This document shows positions 38,332-50,552 of a stretch of DNA of 64,000 nt, piece after piece. The notes beneath the pieces are model-generated. The model searched no databases and was not told the DNA's origin. It worked only from the letters and a program-made list of their open reading frames with translations. Where the stretch lies: contig JAQFVV010000020.1 of NCBI GenBank assembly GCA_028023455.1, positions 4,017,092 through 4,081,091 of the forward strand, read 5' to 3'. This DNA is from Epiperipatus broadwayi. Lineage: Eukaryota > Onychophora > Udeonychophora > Euonychophora > Peripatidae. A program made the position numbers and the translations under genes. The stretch's first letter is position 1. Every line of letters starts with the position of its first letter.

Positions 38332-38809
38332 CTGTTCAAAAAAAAAATGAAAGAAGTGAATGAAATAACTAAACTATGTGTTTATCTAAATAATACTCAT
38401 ATATTAAACGTTTTAGATTGTAAATTATATTTGAAATGAATTCACTAAGTTATTTTTGCATTTTAAATTTTGTTCAGTAAATCTTGCAAGTCTTTTATAT
38501 ATATACAATTTAAGGTGTCATCAATTATATATTAAATTTTTTCACATAGAAAGCTTATTATTATTAATGATAAATCTTGATGAAAGATATCAGTAGAACA
38601 AACTGAGCTCTGGAAGATTAATTTTGCAATACCTTTGAAATACCAACAAGTCTTATAATTAGCATAGCAATATAAATTTTAATGCACTAATGTTTTGTTC
38701 AATCAGTGATTAATATGATTTATAAATTATTATAAATCAATTCATTTTTTCAAAAATATCACGTTCAAATATATATATAAATTTTTTAAAAAACCACCTA
38801 TGTATAAAT

Positions 38810-39620
38810 AGCATTCTAAATATTGAAGAAAGAGCCAAGACTAGAATGAATTCACCTATTTTGAAGCTTCTGGCATATATAAGTTCACCTTTGATAATAC
38901 TGATGAAAACTGAGAGAGAACTTAATATATCAGTCAGCTGGAATATGGTATTTAATACTTATTAGATTAATAATCAATTATACAAAAATGGAAGTAGAAT
39001 CTTTCTTTTAATAACCTTGTTTTTAATAATTAAACAGAATTTAATAAATATAATTATAAAATTAACATAGATTAAAGTAAAATAGAGACAGTCTCCCTCT
39101 TGTTATTTATAAATAATACTCTAAATGTTGAGCAAAAAATGAAAAATAGAATGAATCCACCTATCCTTTGAGTTTCTGATGTATATAAGCTTACCTTTGT
39201 CGACATTGGTAAAAACTGCAAGTGAAATTAATATATCAGTCAACTGGAATATGGTTCCAAAAATAGATGGATTTATTGTATTTTTGGTCCATTGTTCAAC
39301 ATTTGGAATGCTATTTATACAAAGCTTGACTGGAGACTAGTTTTCTCCTTTAATTATTAAAAACAAGATTATTAAAAGATAAATTCTATTTTCACCCTTG
39401 TATAATTATTGATCTAACAATTATTAAATGTCATATTCTGGCTGGCTAATATATTAATTTTACCCTGCATTTTTACAAATGTTGATTATCAAAAGCTTCA
39501 AGAATATATGACCTCATTATATCTTTGATCAGTTGTTCAATATCAAAGTGCCGTTTTTACATAGCCTGAGGAAGATTGTTTTTCTCCTTTTAATTGGATA
39601 TACATTAAAGTATGTTAATT
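38810..39620. repeat. Inverted and direct repeat cluster (foldback elements)
   Basis: A unit of about 150 bp occurs directly at 38810-38960 and 39108-39260. The first half of the unit recurs inverted at 39270-39340. Flanks at 38985-39045 and 39355-39420 are also inverted copies of each other. A further partial copy lies at 39500-39600. The result is a large hairpin-capable structure of MITE type. An apparent exon within it is an artefact of the inversion. Confidence 0.55.
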
Positions 39621-39764
39621 TTATTATATATATATACAATAGATTTTGCATATGTATGTTAATATTAAGCTGAACAAAAAACCAAAAACTTTGAAGAAAG
39701 AATAATTATATACTTTGTAAGGCATATCAACATACATATGCAAAATTTATTATATATAATTAAC

Positions 39765-39765
39765 A

Positions 39766-39816
<51 letters not shown>

Positions 39817-39818
39817 TG
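39765..39818. repeat. (TA)n microsatellite
   Basis: Long TA run with a single AAA interruption. The reverse-strand frame across it is low complexity. Confidence 0.85.
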
Positions 39819-40599
39819 TAATGGAATAGGTTGGCAGGTCTGACTTAATCAATATGCCATGCAAATTGCACCAAATTGAAATGATAAAATAAAAAGCAAA
39901 GAGTTTTAGTAACAAATAGGCATCATAAATGAAAGCTAAATTGAAATGTAACATATGATAATAATAATCTAATCTTTATTATATTCCAAAGATTTGGTCT
40001 GCAAATTGTAATGGTACAACAAAATTGAAAGATTCTGATATGCTAATGTCCAATTATAATAATATGGAAATAAGAAAACTAATACTTCAAAACAAAATAG
40101 TATATAACTAGAAATGAAAAAAATGTAACTAGTTCCCTACTTATAAATGCCCTTTAAATTTTATCTATCTAGATAATCATTACAGAAAAGTGGCCTTTTA
40201 ATTATATAATAAATAAATATAGAGCAAGAAGATTTCTCAGCTATGTGTCTAACTTTACTGGCAGTTGATATGATAATAGGCCAGCTTTGGGAATGACCTT
40301 AAAACTAATTAAATCAAACTCATAACATAAACAAGAAATGTATTCAACTATATTATCTCTCTTAATATTTCAATAGTTTGCTCTCAGGTTTAGCATTAAA
40401 AACAACTAATGAGAATTTATTATTTGCCAAAATATAAAATACAAACAAAAGAAAGATTTTATTGAATCTAATTTATATCAACAAACAACTGAAACAGTAA
40501 GATCTGCTTTGCAGATCTTCGTTTCACCTTTTCTCACCTATTTCCTACCCTCATACCTTAGTTTGAACCCCAATGTATTGTAGTGTGTCTGCAATGCAC

Positions 40600-41010
40600 T
40601 TATATGCTGAAAATCCCGCCCAATTTTAAACCACGAGTACAACGCTCGTGTTATATATAAGTATAACTCATTCCCAAATCAATAAAATGTTATGGATTAT
40701 GTGTATGTTCACATAATTTAGATTTATTTAAAAGTAGGTTAGCTAGGTCGTAATTGTGCACACACTATATAAAGTGAATGATAACATTGATGAGTGGAGG
40801 ACAATAATACCAAAGTCTTTACGTGACCCACTCATAAAATACGTACACTGTCTATACGGGCATTATGGTGCTCATAAGACAGAACATACCCTTAAGAATT
40901 GGTTTTACTGGCCAAAAATGTATAAAGACATCTTGAAATCACTCCAAGATTGTCTAATTTGCTTAAGAGCTAAATCAGTAAACCAAAATTATATTAATTC
41001 AATTAATTAA
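40600..41010 (+). pseudogene. Ty3/gypsy fragment: LTR-like segment and integrase zinc-binding domain
   Basis: The open frame at 40756-41010 carries the H2C2 zinc finger of Ty3/gypsy integrases: IPKSLRDPLIKYVH, then GHYGAHKTEHTL, then FYWPKMYKDI, then CLICLRAK. All four ligands (H, H, C, C) are intact. It stops before the catalytic core. Just upstream a TATATAA box (about 40654) and AATAAA (about 40681) suggest remains of an LTR, which would imply a large internal deletion. It is better preserved than the 9.6-13.7 kb relic. Confidence 0.65.
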
Positions 41011-42540
41011 TTAAATGAATTTCTAGGAATTTGATTGGGCATTTTCTCAATCCAAGTAAACCCATTTTGTATGTTTTATATACATTAGTCTAGTATTGCT
41101 GGTAAATGAATTGTTTGTTGAGACCGCTTTGTTTTCTTTCCAAGGATTTTAAACAGCCAAGTCCGTTCCCTTTTCGTTTCCTGCGGTTCCCAGGAAGAGT
41201 GTGTATTCAAATGTCACACCTGGGAATTAGATGCAGCCGTCACCCAGCCACTAAGTTGTGGATGAGTCCAAGCTTCATCTGTCTGTGACAACACATTCCT
41301 ATGGGTCAGCAGTGAGATGCCCTCTGTAATCATTCCAAATATGTCCCATTATTTTATATATATTTTTACAAAGCATCCGTGACTTAAATGTGTCACACCC
41401 TCCATCCTTTAATACATTCATTATTAGCAATACTGACCTCCCATCTGCTTTAATTTTATTATAAAATAAATGCCTTGATCACACTTTGTCACTTAGTAAG
41501 CTTTTGTCCATGCTATTCTCAAAATCAATATATATTCTATAATCCTTAGCATTCAAATGTTTTATTAAACTTTTATAATTACTCAAAGCACTTTATACAT
41601 GTTCCCATCTTGTTTAAGCACATTATCATAATACTATTAGCCCGAGGGATAGAATATATTTTCTTAAAAATCTTTTGTAATTTAATGGAATGTAATGCTA
41701 ACAATTATTTAGAAAGCGTCCCTGTCTCATATAAGCAGACAGTGGTGTTATATATATATATTTCTATATAAATAAATCTTTGAAATCATTTAAAACTAAT
41801 TTTGATCTTTTATTTTATTGATTCCTATCACTGTCTCGGTCTATATATTTATTTTCTACATTTCTTTTGTATATCCATAGATGTTAATTAGCAACCTAAA
41901 CTTATCTTAGTATAGAGTCTCTTTGTTTTTCCCTGACCACCAGGCACCGGTAAAAGGTTATACTAGTAGTAGCATCAGATGCATTATCATGTAGATGTCA
42001 CTGTGAAATTTGGACTTTGGATTCGAATTTAGTATATCTAGAAGGCAACCCCTCCTAGAATGTTCAGTTTTGTGTTTGGGGTTTGAATTCTGCAGTGTGT
42101 TAGCAAGATAGACGATTCTGACCGTTACACAACTAAATATAAATAATTTATTTAATATCTCTAAATTATTAATGTTCTATAATATAATTGCTGATTAATG
42201 TTGCACAAGTGATCATTAGTGTTTAAATATTCTCAAGAGAAAAGTAATTTAATTAACAAACTCAAGTATTGCACAATGACTCAAATGTACTAATAAGTAA
42301 TTAAAAAGAAAATTCACAAAGTCACTTTAAAAAAACAAGTGTATATATTTATTTATGATCTGTATTCTCTTTTTCTTTTAAGAATGACAATAACAATAAA
42401 TTAACAAAGCATACTATCAATTTTTTATTCTATAGGTTTTTCACTTGATTTCTATGGCATTCATGTTTATAACATTTGGTAACAATATTTTATAAAGCTA
42501 CATTTGTATCTGAATGAAGACCATTTACTCTTTAAGAATA
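41011..42540. other. Intronic sequence with a GC-richer patch, no gene recognised
   Basis: The patch at about 41110-41340 is noticeably less AT-rich and contains a 60-codon frame (41106-41288) without a domain. It may be an old retroelement piece. The rest is AT-rich. Confidence 0.3.
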
Positions 42541-42543
42541 AAT

Positions 42544-42912
42544 AATAATAATATAAATAAGCATTTATTTTTATAGCGTCTGCATATAATTGTAATTTAC
42601 ATTCATATCGGCTTTTCAAACCAATTGTGCAAACGCTTTGCGAGTGTTAAATAATAAATGAATGCCTTCTGATCAATACAAGATATAGAATTTATGCAGG
42701 AATAAAAAGAATCCTTTTATTCCTATGACTAATAAGAGGATTCTTTTTATTCCTGCATAAATTCTATATCTTGTATTGATCAGAAGGCATTCATTTATTA
42801 TTTAACACTCGCAAAGCGTTTGCACAATTGGTGTGAAAGGCCGATATGAATGTAAATTACAATTATATGCAGACGCTATAAAAATAAATGCTTATTTATA
42901 TTATTATTTATA
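42544..42912. repeat. Long near-perfect palindrome, arms of about 175 bp
   Basis: The left arm (42544-42720) and right arm (about 42734-42912) differ at only a few positions. The loop is about 13 nt. Shared landmarks: CAAACGCTTTGCGAGTG on the left and CACTCGCAAAGCGTTTG on the right. A third copy of the inner ~130 bp lies at 43087-43218 in the right-arm orientation. It may be a foldback element or the product of template switching. No ORF. Confidence 0.8.
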
Positions 42913-43086
42913 TATGCTTATTTATATATATGATTAAGTTTCAGTTGGAATGACGTTTAGTAAATTCTAGAAAATTTCATCGCGTCATTCATTCAGACAT
43001 TGTATATAGTAATTTAAAAAGTGACTGTTCTATCATCACGCCTTCTGTGCAAGTACTTCAGATTTGCTCATATATAAATATTTGAG

Positions 43087-43218
43087 TCGTAGGAATAAGA
43101 GGATTCTTTTTATTCCTGCATAAATTCTATATCTTGTATTGATCAGAAGGCATTCATTTATTATTTAACACTCGCAAAGCGTTTGCACAATTGGTTTGAA
43201 AGGCCAATATGAATGTAA
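43087..43218. repeat. Third partial copy of the palindrome arm
   Basis: From AATAAGAGGATTC to GAATGTAAAT it repeats the right arm almost exactly. It is preceded by an inverted version of the palindrome's loop (GTCGTAGGAATA) and ends in an (AAT)n run at 43219-43243. Confidence 0.8.
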
Positions 43219-45167
43219 ATAATAATAATAATAATAATAATATCATCATTTGACAATATCATATGATTCAAAATGAGAGATATGTTCTTCTTGATAAGAT
43301 CATACTAACTTTGCAATAAAAAAAATCAATATTTTCCTCATACTATGCTAAATCTAAATACATATTTCCTTATTACATTTCTATTTTTTGATGGGCCAAA
43401 TGCAGAAATCTTACAGTGATCCCTATTATACTGCAGGTGATCCTCAATTCTGGACAAAACAATTTATATATTTCTCTATATTATATCTATTCTTCAGAAT
43501 CTATTAAGAAATTTGTCATTAAATTATAATAACTCAAATAAATATCCTCATATAATAAACTCTCATAAATGATAGATTCTCTTTAAGTATGTAAATAATC
43601 ACCTATAATATATAAAATATTAATATAATAAACAACCTCCCAAAGTGCATCTTGATTATAGCTACAAATTATTTGTCAATAAAAAAAATAAATTTCACTA
43701 ATGATAATAACATTAATAAATTTATGTATACATAAATGCTCTTCATGAGAACAAAGGCTAATAAAATTCTTGTAAAGCATACTTCTATGTACTATGTACA
43801 TGCCACATAAAACAAAACAAAAAAACTGGTGAATTGTTGGCTTATCATGACAACTCAAAAAAAAAGAAATATGTACACTTTAATTTTTTTTTTATTTAGA
43901 AAACTTAATTATTTTAATTGACCTTTTTTACTATTATTTTTTTTTCAAAATTTGCCATTATTGTAAGAGTTTAGGTTTAATCTTGCTTGACACAGATTAA
44001 CATGACTAATTGTTAGTTGATGATTGTTCGAATTTATGAATAATCAAAACTGACATTCCTTAAAGCTTCCTTTCTGCTTGTTAAATTAAAATAAACTAAC
44101 AGATGTAGCTAAATTATTTCAGATATTTTTTACCATTAGAATTCTCATCTTAATCTTAAGAACAGGTATAGCAATTCATTTTTGAAATAATTTCTTTCTC
44201 CTGTCAGGTGCTTGTCAATATTTTTTCTTTCCTTCTTCAGATGGTAATTAGTTGTCGAGATGTAGAGCAAAAGAGAATCAAGTCCTTCATCTCTAGCAAG
44301 TCTTCCTTAGCCAATCATTCTATGATATTACTTACTCCAGATAAAGTTCCATTAATTAAAATTTAGGCAGAAGAAAGAGAAAAAAAATCAATTAAAACAA
44401 ATTTTGTTATTCCTTCTCAGTTAAAATGATTGTCAATAATAATAAAAAATTACAAGCACAATCTCTTCTTCCTTTGTTGCATCATTAATCACAATGGCAT
44501 CTTAACTTACACTTTCACAACACAATAAAAACCTAAAACCTATTGTTAATAAACTATTGATTTTTTTGTAAACTTTCTTTTTTAATATTTTATAATTGTT
44601 TCAAAATAAATAAATGACTAAATCTTATTGATATCTAAAATAAATCTAAACAATTCAGAATACATAAAATAAATAAACACGTAACTGTAAATCATAAATC
44701 CTTTTTTTAATGAACAAATTATATTTTATGCATTTTTATATATTATAATCATTAGCACATTCCAAAGTAATTTTCATATAGTCTGTTTAACTACTTTGTA
44801 TATATCATTATCATTGTCAAATCTACAATAATCAACAAAATGTATATCACATAAGTGGGATGAAACAAGAAAATAATATATATATATACATACAACAAAA
44901 TCGAATGGAGATGTTAGTCAAAGAAAAAAAATTGCAACATTTTCTAAATCAATAAAAAAATCATGATGTATATATTAAATAAGCAATTTTAGAAAGGAAA
45001 ATAAATACATCAAACTAATACAAACATCCATTTTCTTTTACTAATAAATAATTCAAACTGTATTCATAATCAAAAATAAATATATCTGCTTTCTTAGATT
45101 CCCTTCTATCAATATCTATATATACATTTTTAGCATATATATACTGACATCATAATCAACTGCAAAG
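43219..45167. other. AT-rich intronic sequence, no gene recognised
   Basis: Starts with an (AAT)n run. The minus-strand frame at 43676-43858 has no recognisable domain. Confidence 0.3.
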
Positions 45168-45332
45168 ATGGATCCTCCCAATATTTACAAATTCCTCCTT
45201 CTAACAATATATATTATCTCACTCACACTGACCTTAGCCATCGGAAATGTTGAACTAAACTTTGATCAGAATTTATCTGATAGGATTTTAAAAATGTTGC
45301 TAATATATTGTGTACAAAGTTTGAAAAAATAA
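45168..45332 (+). CDS. Possible small secreted peptide (54 residues)
   Basis: Met at 45168, stop TAA at 45332. The first ~26 residues look like a signal peptide: a short N-region (MDPPNIYK), a hydrophobic core (FLLLTIYIISLTLTLAI), then G-N-V. The codons of the first 28 residues are richer in C and G than the flanks. A TATA-like run lies about 30 nt upstream of the ATG. There is no known domain, no second copy and no obvious donor. It lies on the strand opposite the F-box gene, within its intron 1. It may be a chance frame or a first exon. Confidence 0.25.
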   Translation: MDPPNIYKFLLLTIYIISLTLTLAIGNVELNFDQNLSDRILKMLLIYCVQSLKK

Positions 45333-45867
45333 ATGTGAATAGTTATAAAAACATAATTTAAATAGTTATTCCATAATAGAATTTGAAACTGTATATTACC
45401 ATATTTTATATACACACACGCACGCACACACACATACATATATATATATGAAGTAAATTGAATGTTAACTGTTAAATTATTTAAAATAAATACTAAAAGA
45501 AATTTGTACAAAATATATGTGTGATGTCAATTATTTTGTGTTATATGTTTTTATGTCATTGGCAAACACTAATCAATGACTTAAATGATGACAAACTAAT
45601 CATGGTACTGGAACAGAGGTCAAGGACTATACTAAACTACTCAAATAAGAATGAATAAAGCATAATTTAACCTCAGGAATTAATAATCACAATACAAAAA
45701 TACAGTAATAGACGTAGAGTATAAGGTTGCTATGGAGAGGACAACTTAAAAAAAAGAAAATATTAACAAGCATTTTGTTCAACATGGAAACTGTCGTTTG
45801 AAATCTTTTTTTTTATTTAACATTTAAAGTTGTAATTATAAATTTATTTAAATGCACATTGATTATG
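45333..45867. other. AT-rich intronic sequence, no gene recognised
   Basis: Includes a CA/CG-repeat-like run at 45409-45434. The reverse-strand frame across it is not credible. Confidence 0.3.
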
Positions 45868-45870
45868 TAA

Positions 45871-46162
45871 GTAATATTTACTGAGGCTGTAACCTAAAAA
45901 ATATGTACATTGTAAATCAAAAGATTTCACGAGTATTAATCTGTAATAAGAAAGGTGGACTTAATCAATGAAGTATTAAATACCTTCACATTCTCAGATC
46001 TAACTGCTTCAGCTTCACCTATTTATATAGAAAGTAGGTTGAAGTAAAGAAGGGTTTCCTTCTTTTTATCCAAACCGTAAGCTTGTGGTTAAGACCTGTA
46101 GAGGTCCTTACTATTGCATTTTTATATGCACATCCTTGAGGTTACAGCCTTAGTAAATATTA
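45871..46162. mobile_element. MITE-like element, terminal inverted repeats of about 40 bp
   Basis: The left end TAATATTTACTGAGGCTGTA and the right end (46124-46162) are inverted copies with a few changes (GAGGTTACAGCCTTAG). The interior is about 210 bp without an ORF and contains a perfect short palindrome (GACCTGTAGAGGTC, about 46094). The superfamily is unknown. Confidence 0.5.
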
Positions 46163-47822
46163 TTTATTTGACACTGTAAAACAAATTTGTCCCAGGATTT
46201 AGAAAAACCAACTAGAGACTTTGCAGATAAAATTAAGCAGTCAGTGAATTTTAAAGAAATCTTTTTAAACTTTTAAAGAAACCTGTGGAATATGCATATA
46301 TACCTGGGTCTCATTTTATGCAGATTATTTTAATGTAATTTTGAAGTTATGCAATTCATGTTTCTTCTTAATATCTTTCATATTTCACTATATTTATTAG
46401 ATATCAAGAAATTTAAATTATTAATAACTTATTTTGACTTGAAATATTTTTTTTCAAAAATATAACATTATATTAGCAGCTAACATGAATATGGCCTGAA
46501 GCTGTATTTAGAAATTAGCTTCTATGTAAATAACATATTTATACCAATGAATAAATAATAATAATAGATTTATACTTACATATACAAATATCACAATAAA
46601 TATTCAAAAAATTTAAACTTTTAAAAGTATTTTGTTATATATAACAGAAATAAATAATCTTTTAGATTTTTAAAATAAAAAACGAAGATTTCATAAACTG
46701 AAAATAATCTTTCTAATGATAATGTATAATCTTTTTGTTTTAATTGCATCTCATTTTTTAAATATAGAAACAGAAAATCATTAACACAGCAAAAGACTTA
46801 AAATGGCACTAGTTGTACATCACATCATGAATAAAAATAAAGTGGCTAACAGGTTTCTCTGGGCATAATTGCTGAGAGATTTTTGACTACATTTAAGGAG
46901 AATCCACAATATATCACATCGAATCTGATTTCTTTCCAGTTTACAAATGAATGCTAGTGGTAATGATTAATATATGCATGAAAAATGTAAAATTAAATAC
47001 ACCTGGGTCTTGTTTTATGCAATAGATAGATTCCTCAGAAAACACGCCCAAAAGAAATCACACAAAAATAGACTTAACTTACCTTAAAAAATGGGGGATG
47101 CATACTGTAATTTTCCAAAAATCACATAAAAGCAAAGCGACAATGTAAAATTAGTTTAAAATTCGCATAAAAAAAAAATAAGAACATAAAATATGACAAA
47201 TAAAAATTTTCAAATTTGAAAAAAATTGATACAAGACAAACTTTTTTTACTTTTTTATTAACTACAGTATTTAATTTTATTCAAAACAATATATTTTTAT
47301 GCATAATTTACATTTTTTTAATACATGTTTGGTATTTTAACAATTATCGCTATTTGAGACATCAGATTCATCATGATGTGATGTGATATGAGATACTGTA
47401 GCTTACCTTAAATGAAGTCAAGAGGAAATATAACTAAAACATTTTCCAATCGCTGTTGATCCTTCCCATATCACTAAGTGATCTAAAATTGAAATTTTTG
47501 TTTCTAAAGAAATTCATTTTCTTGGGTGTATTTTCCTCTCCATTGGGGTAAACTAAAAGTTTAAAATAAAATAAGAACTTAAACTTACAATAATAACAAG
47601 ACACTGACTTGCCACTGTTGGGCAAAATTTAATTAAAACTAACAATTAAAAATTAAATTATTTTTGTCTTTAATTTTTTAATTTTCAATTCCATTTAAAA
47701 ATCAAATTTCATGGTTTCAGATCACGTTATGTAATTTTTAAATTGTTAATTACAATTAAAAATCAGTTTTTAATTGCCAAATATAATTATGCCCACCACT
47801 GTTACTCACCTTTTAAAAATAA

Positions 47823-48105
47823 ACTTGTGGACACTAAATTATTAATTGATTATGTACTCGTTTTATAAAAAGCAAAAATTGAACACAATTTAAAATGCAA
47901 AGGCATCTATAACGTTTGAACAGATTTACATTATAATCTTGTAAATTTTATTACTTGTAGACACTAAATGATTAATTAATTATGTACTCTTTTTATAAAA
48001 AGCAAAAATACAATGTGATTTAAAATGCAAAAACAACAACAAACATAGTATTATTCATCTATAACGTTTGAACAGATTTACATTATAATCTTGTAAAATT
48101 TAATA
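47823..48105 (+). repeat. Tandem duplication, about 132-bp offset, inside the transposon relic
   Basis: CTTGTGGACACTAAATTATT at 47823 recurs as CTTGTAGACACTAAATGATT at 47955. Both are followed by TATAAAAAGCAAAAAT and CTATAACGTTTGAACAG. The second unit carries a short internal insertion. Confidence 0.7.
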
Positions 48106-48188
48106 TGTGCATATAAAATGGGGAAATACTGATTTTAAGTAAATTATAAATTTCTTTATTGCATAAAATCTGAAAATATTGAAATTCT

Positions 48189-48302
48189 TAGATGGAAGTC
48201 GAACTCTGATAATGCGTGATTACTTTGAATATGATGTGAGTGCACAAAATTTATAATATTTAAAGTAATAGCACATTATCGGAGCTCATCTTCTGATCTA
48301 AT
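48189..48302. repeat. Small palindromic element inside the transposon relic
   Basis: The left arm starts TTAGATGGAAGTCGAACTC and the right arm ends GAGCTCATC...GATCTAA. The arms are about 47 bp with several mismatches and a ~20-nt loop. It looks like a MITE nested in the larger relic. Confidence 0.55.
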
Positions 48303-48676
48303 AATTTTTATTGCATAAAAGAAAACTGCATACAAAGATATTAAGAAGAAACATGAATTGCATAATTTCAAAATTGCATTAAATAAACCCGCATAAAATG
48401 AGACCCAGGTGTACTGTAATAATAAAAAGTTTGTCTTGTATTAATTTTTTTTAAATATATAAAATTTTTTATTAGTCATACTTTATTTGCTTATTTTTTT
48501 TAATGCAAATTTTAAAGTAATTTTTTCTTGTTGCTTTGCTTTTATGTGAATTCTGAAAATTACAACCCCTATCCCCCACTTTTCAAGGTAAATTAAGTCT
48601 ATTTTTGTGCGATTTTTTTTAATGTGGGTTTTCTGTGGAGCCTATCTACCACATAAAATGAGACCCAGGTGTATAT

Positions 48677-50475
48677 AGCTATACGATAAATGCTAGAACA
48701 AGCAAATTTTATCGCATTTTAAAAAAAAATTTCTTTTGACTTCAAGCTGTATTTGAACTTAAATTTTAATATATAGAAAGCCAGCACAATGTGTTTTTGC
48801 TAGAACAATCAATTGTTGCGGGAGAGCGTCAATTCCATAACCATGGAGAGTATATAGCCATATCTCTACATTTATAGCTTCTGACATACTTATTTCATAC
48901 AGCATGGAATGATTAAAAGAATGGGAGAAAACCAGAGTCCATCAAGGCAGAATTGTCCACAGCATGCTACATAACAGCAACAGTGAACGATTCATGCTAT
49001 GGGGAGAGGAGTACATGTAAATTGTATGAACTGTAAAGTGTAAAGAACTTTAATGAAATGAGCCTGATGATCGATAATTAAAATGATTCCTGAGATATAT
49101 ATATATATTATGTTATGCATTATAAATATGTTTTATGGATGTATTATTATTTATTATTATTATTAATTCATTCTTATCTTGTGGAAATGTTTATTATTAA
49201 GATTTAACGTTTTGGGAGAATTCAATTTAACAGAATGTGAAGAGAGCGGGGGGGGGGGTTAATTTAGACCAAATTCTTTTTTTTAAATAAAATTTAGATT
49301 TAATTCCCCATCCCAGGCGCTTGACCATTATTCGCAACCATATACTTGAAATTTGGAGGTAAGAATGTATAATTATTATTTATTGTTGACATTAATGACA
49401 CATACTTAAGAAAGCAAAGTTGTGTTATATATTATTTGTTTACTAGTAATAGTTACTTAAATATTTCTAGATAAATGATTAACTTCCTGGATAAATCTGC
49501 TGTTATCATATTTAATGATGTTTCTTTATTATTATGAGATAAATGACAGGGGAGGGGGGAGGCTCTAGGCAAGTTAAATCACTATAACTTGAGTCACGAA
49601 TTGAATCAATATTGAAGTTACATATTAAATTAGTTTTAGTTAATTAGTTACGTGGATAATTAAGCTAATAGTATGTTTTTAATTAGAGATGCTCATTACA
49701 GGTATTCAAACTGTAAATATATATATAAACTCATATTCATTTGTAAATATTTTTAATATCTCTTTAATTCATTCAAGTTTATTTACTGTTTAAGTAGTTT
49801 ATTTTTTATAAATAAATGTTGTAAAATTTTGTTGAATAGATAAAGTCTCTATAATTTATTGAATAAGCCTTTGCATTCATCTAAAAAGCCAATACCATAC
49901 CTATACATACACACCTACATATATTATTATATCATTATTATAGAAAGTTCTTAAATAAAGGTCATTTATGAATGCTAACTTGGCCAAGCTGATCTGACCT
50001 TGAGTAGGTGTAACTACAACCCCATCAAAAGAGTAGAATGCAAATTCCTCCCGAGTTCAAGCACTGAGGCAATGGATCCAAAAGAGAAATGTGAGATGTG
50101 GATGAACTGATTTAAATTGCATGTAAATTTGATGGATAAGTCTTAGGCTAGTCTGTTGAAGATAGATGTAATCATGAGTCATGTACTTCATTGCATCATC
50201 TCCAGCATCCTACATAAAGACCCTAGGTCCGACTGTAGTCAAATGCGACCTTCTCTTGACACATCATCGACCGTACCATTACAATATATACATGATTTAT
50301 AAATACATAATTTATATATATTTAATTAATGAATTAATTATTAATTTTAATGAATTAACCAACTATTTAAAGTTTTAAAATTTCTGATAAGAGAATAATG
50401 AATATTTTTTGGGGGGATGAAAATAAGTAAGATATTTTCATTTTCAATATTTAGAATTAAAAAGAAAAGTTTTAT
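48677..50475. other. Intronic sequence with possible LTR relics, no gene recognised
   Basis: Two GC-richer patches (about 48820-49060 and 49990-50285) have LTR-like character. The second, read on the minus strand, starts TGTAATGG, but I could not find paired ends. The plus frame at 50181-50378 is within that patch. Confidence 0.25.
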
Positions 50476-50552
50476 TTAAAAACAGTTATGTAAAAACATG
50501 ATTGTATTTTGTTTTGTTTGTGTATGTGTCTGTGAATGCATCAAGATCTTAC

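Larger units (their letters stand above)
46298..48676. mobile_element. Overlapping DNA-transposon relics sharing one terminal inverted repeat
   Basis: The end motif CACCTGGGTCTCATTTTATG and variants occurs four times: rightward at about 46303 and 47001, leftward at about 48394-48414 and 48655-48675. The 46300 end pairs with 48325-48414 over about 85 bp. The 47001-47250 arm pairs with 48425-48676 over about 250 bp. The pairs interlock, so one copy probably inserted beside or into another. There is no transposase ORF, so they are non-autonomous or gutted. A degenerate frame at 47434-47625 has no recognisable domain. Confidence 0.55.

Noticed and set aside
39211-39335. Apparent 135-nt minus-strand exon of the F-box gene (acceptor CTCCAG, donor AAAG then GTAAGC, open, phase 1)
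   Set aside because: Both halves of it recur nearby in direct and inverted orientation as part of a foldback repeat cluster, so the open frame is best explained as repeat sequence. Omitting it leaves exons 1-3 in frame.
39769-39954. 61-codon minus-strand frame
   Set aside because: Ends in a translated TA microsatellite (alternating Ile and Tyr) and has no support.
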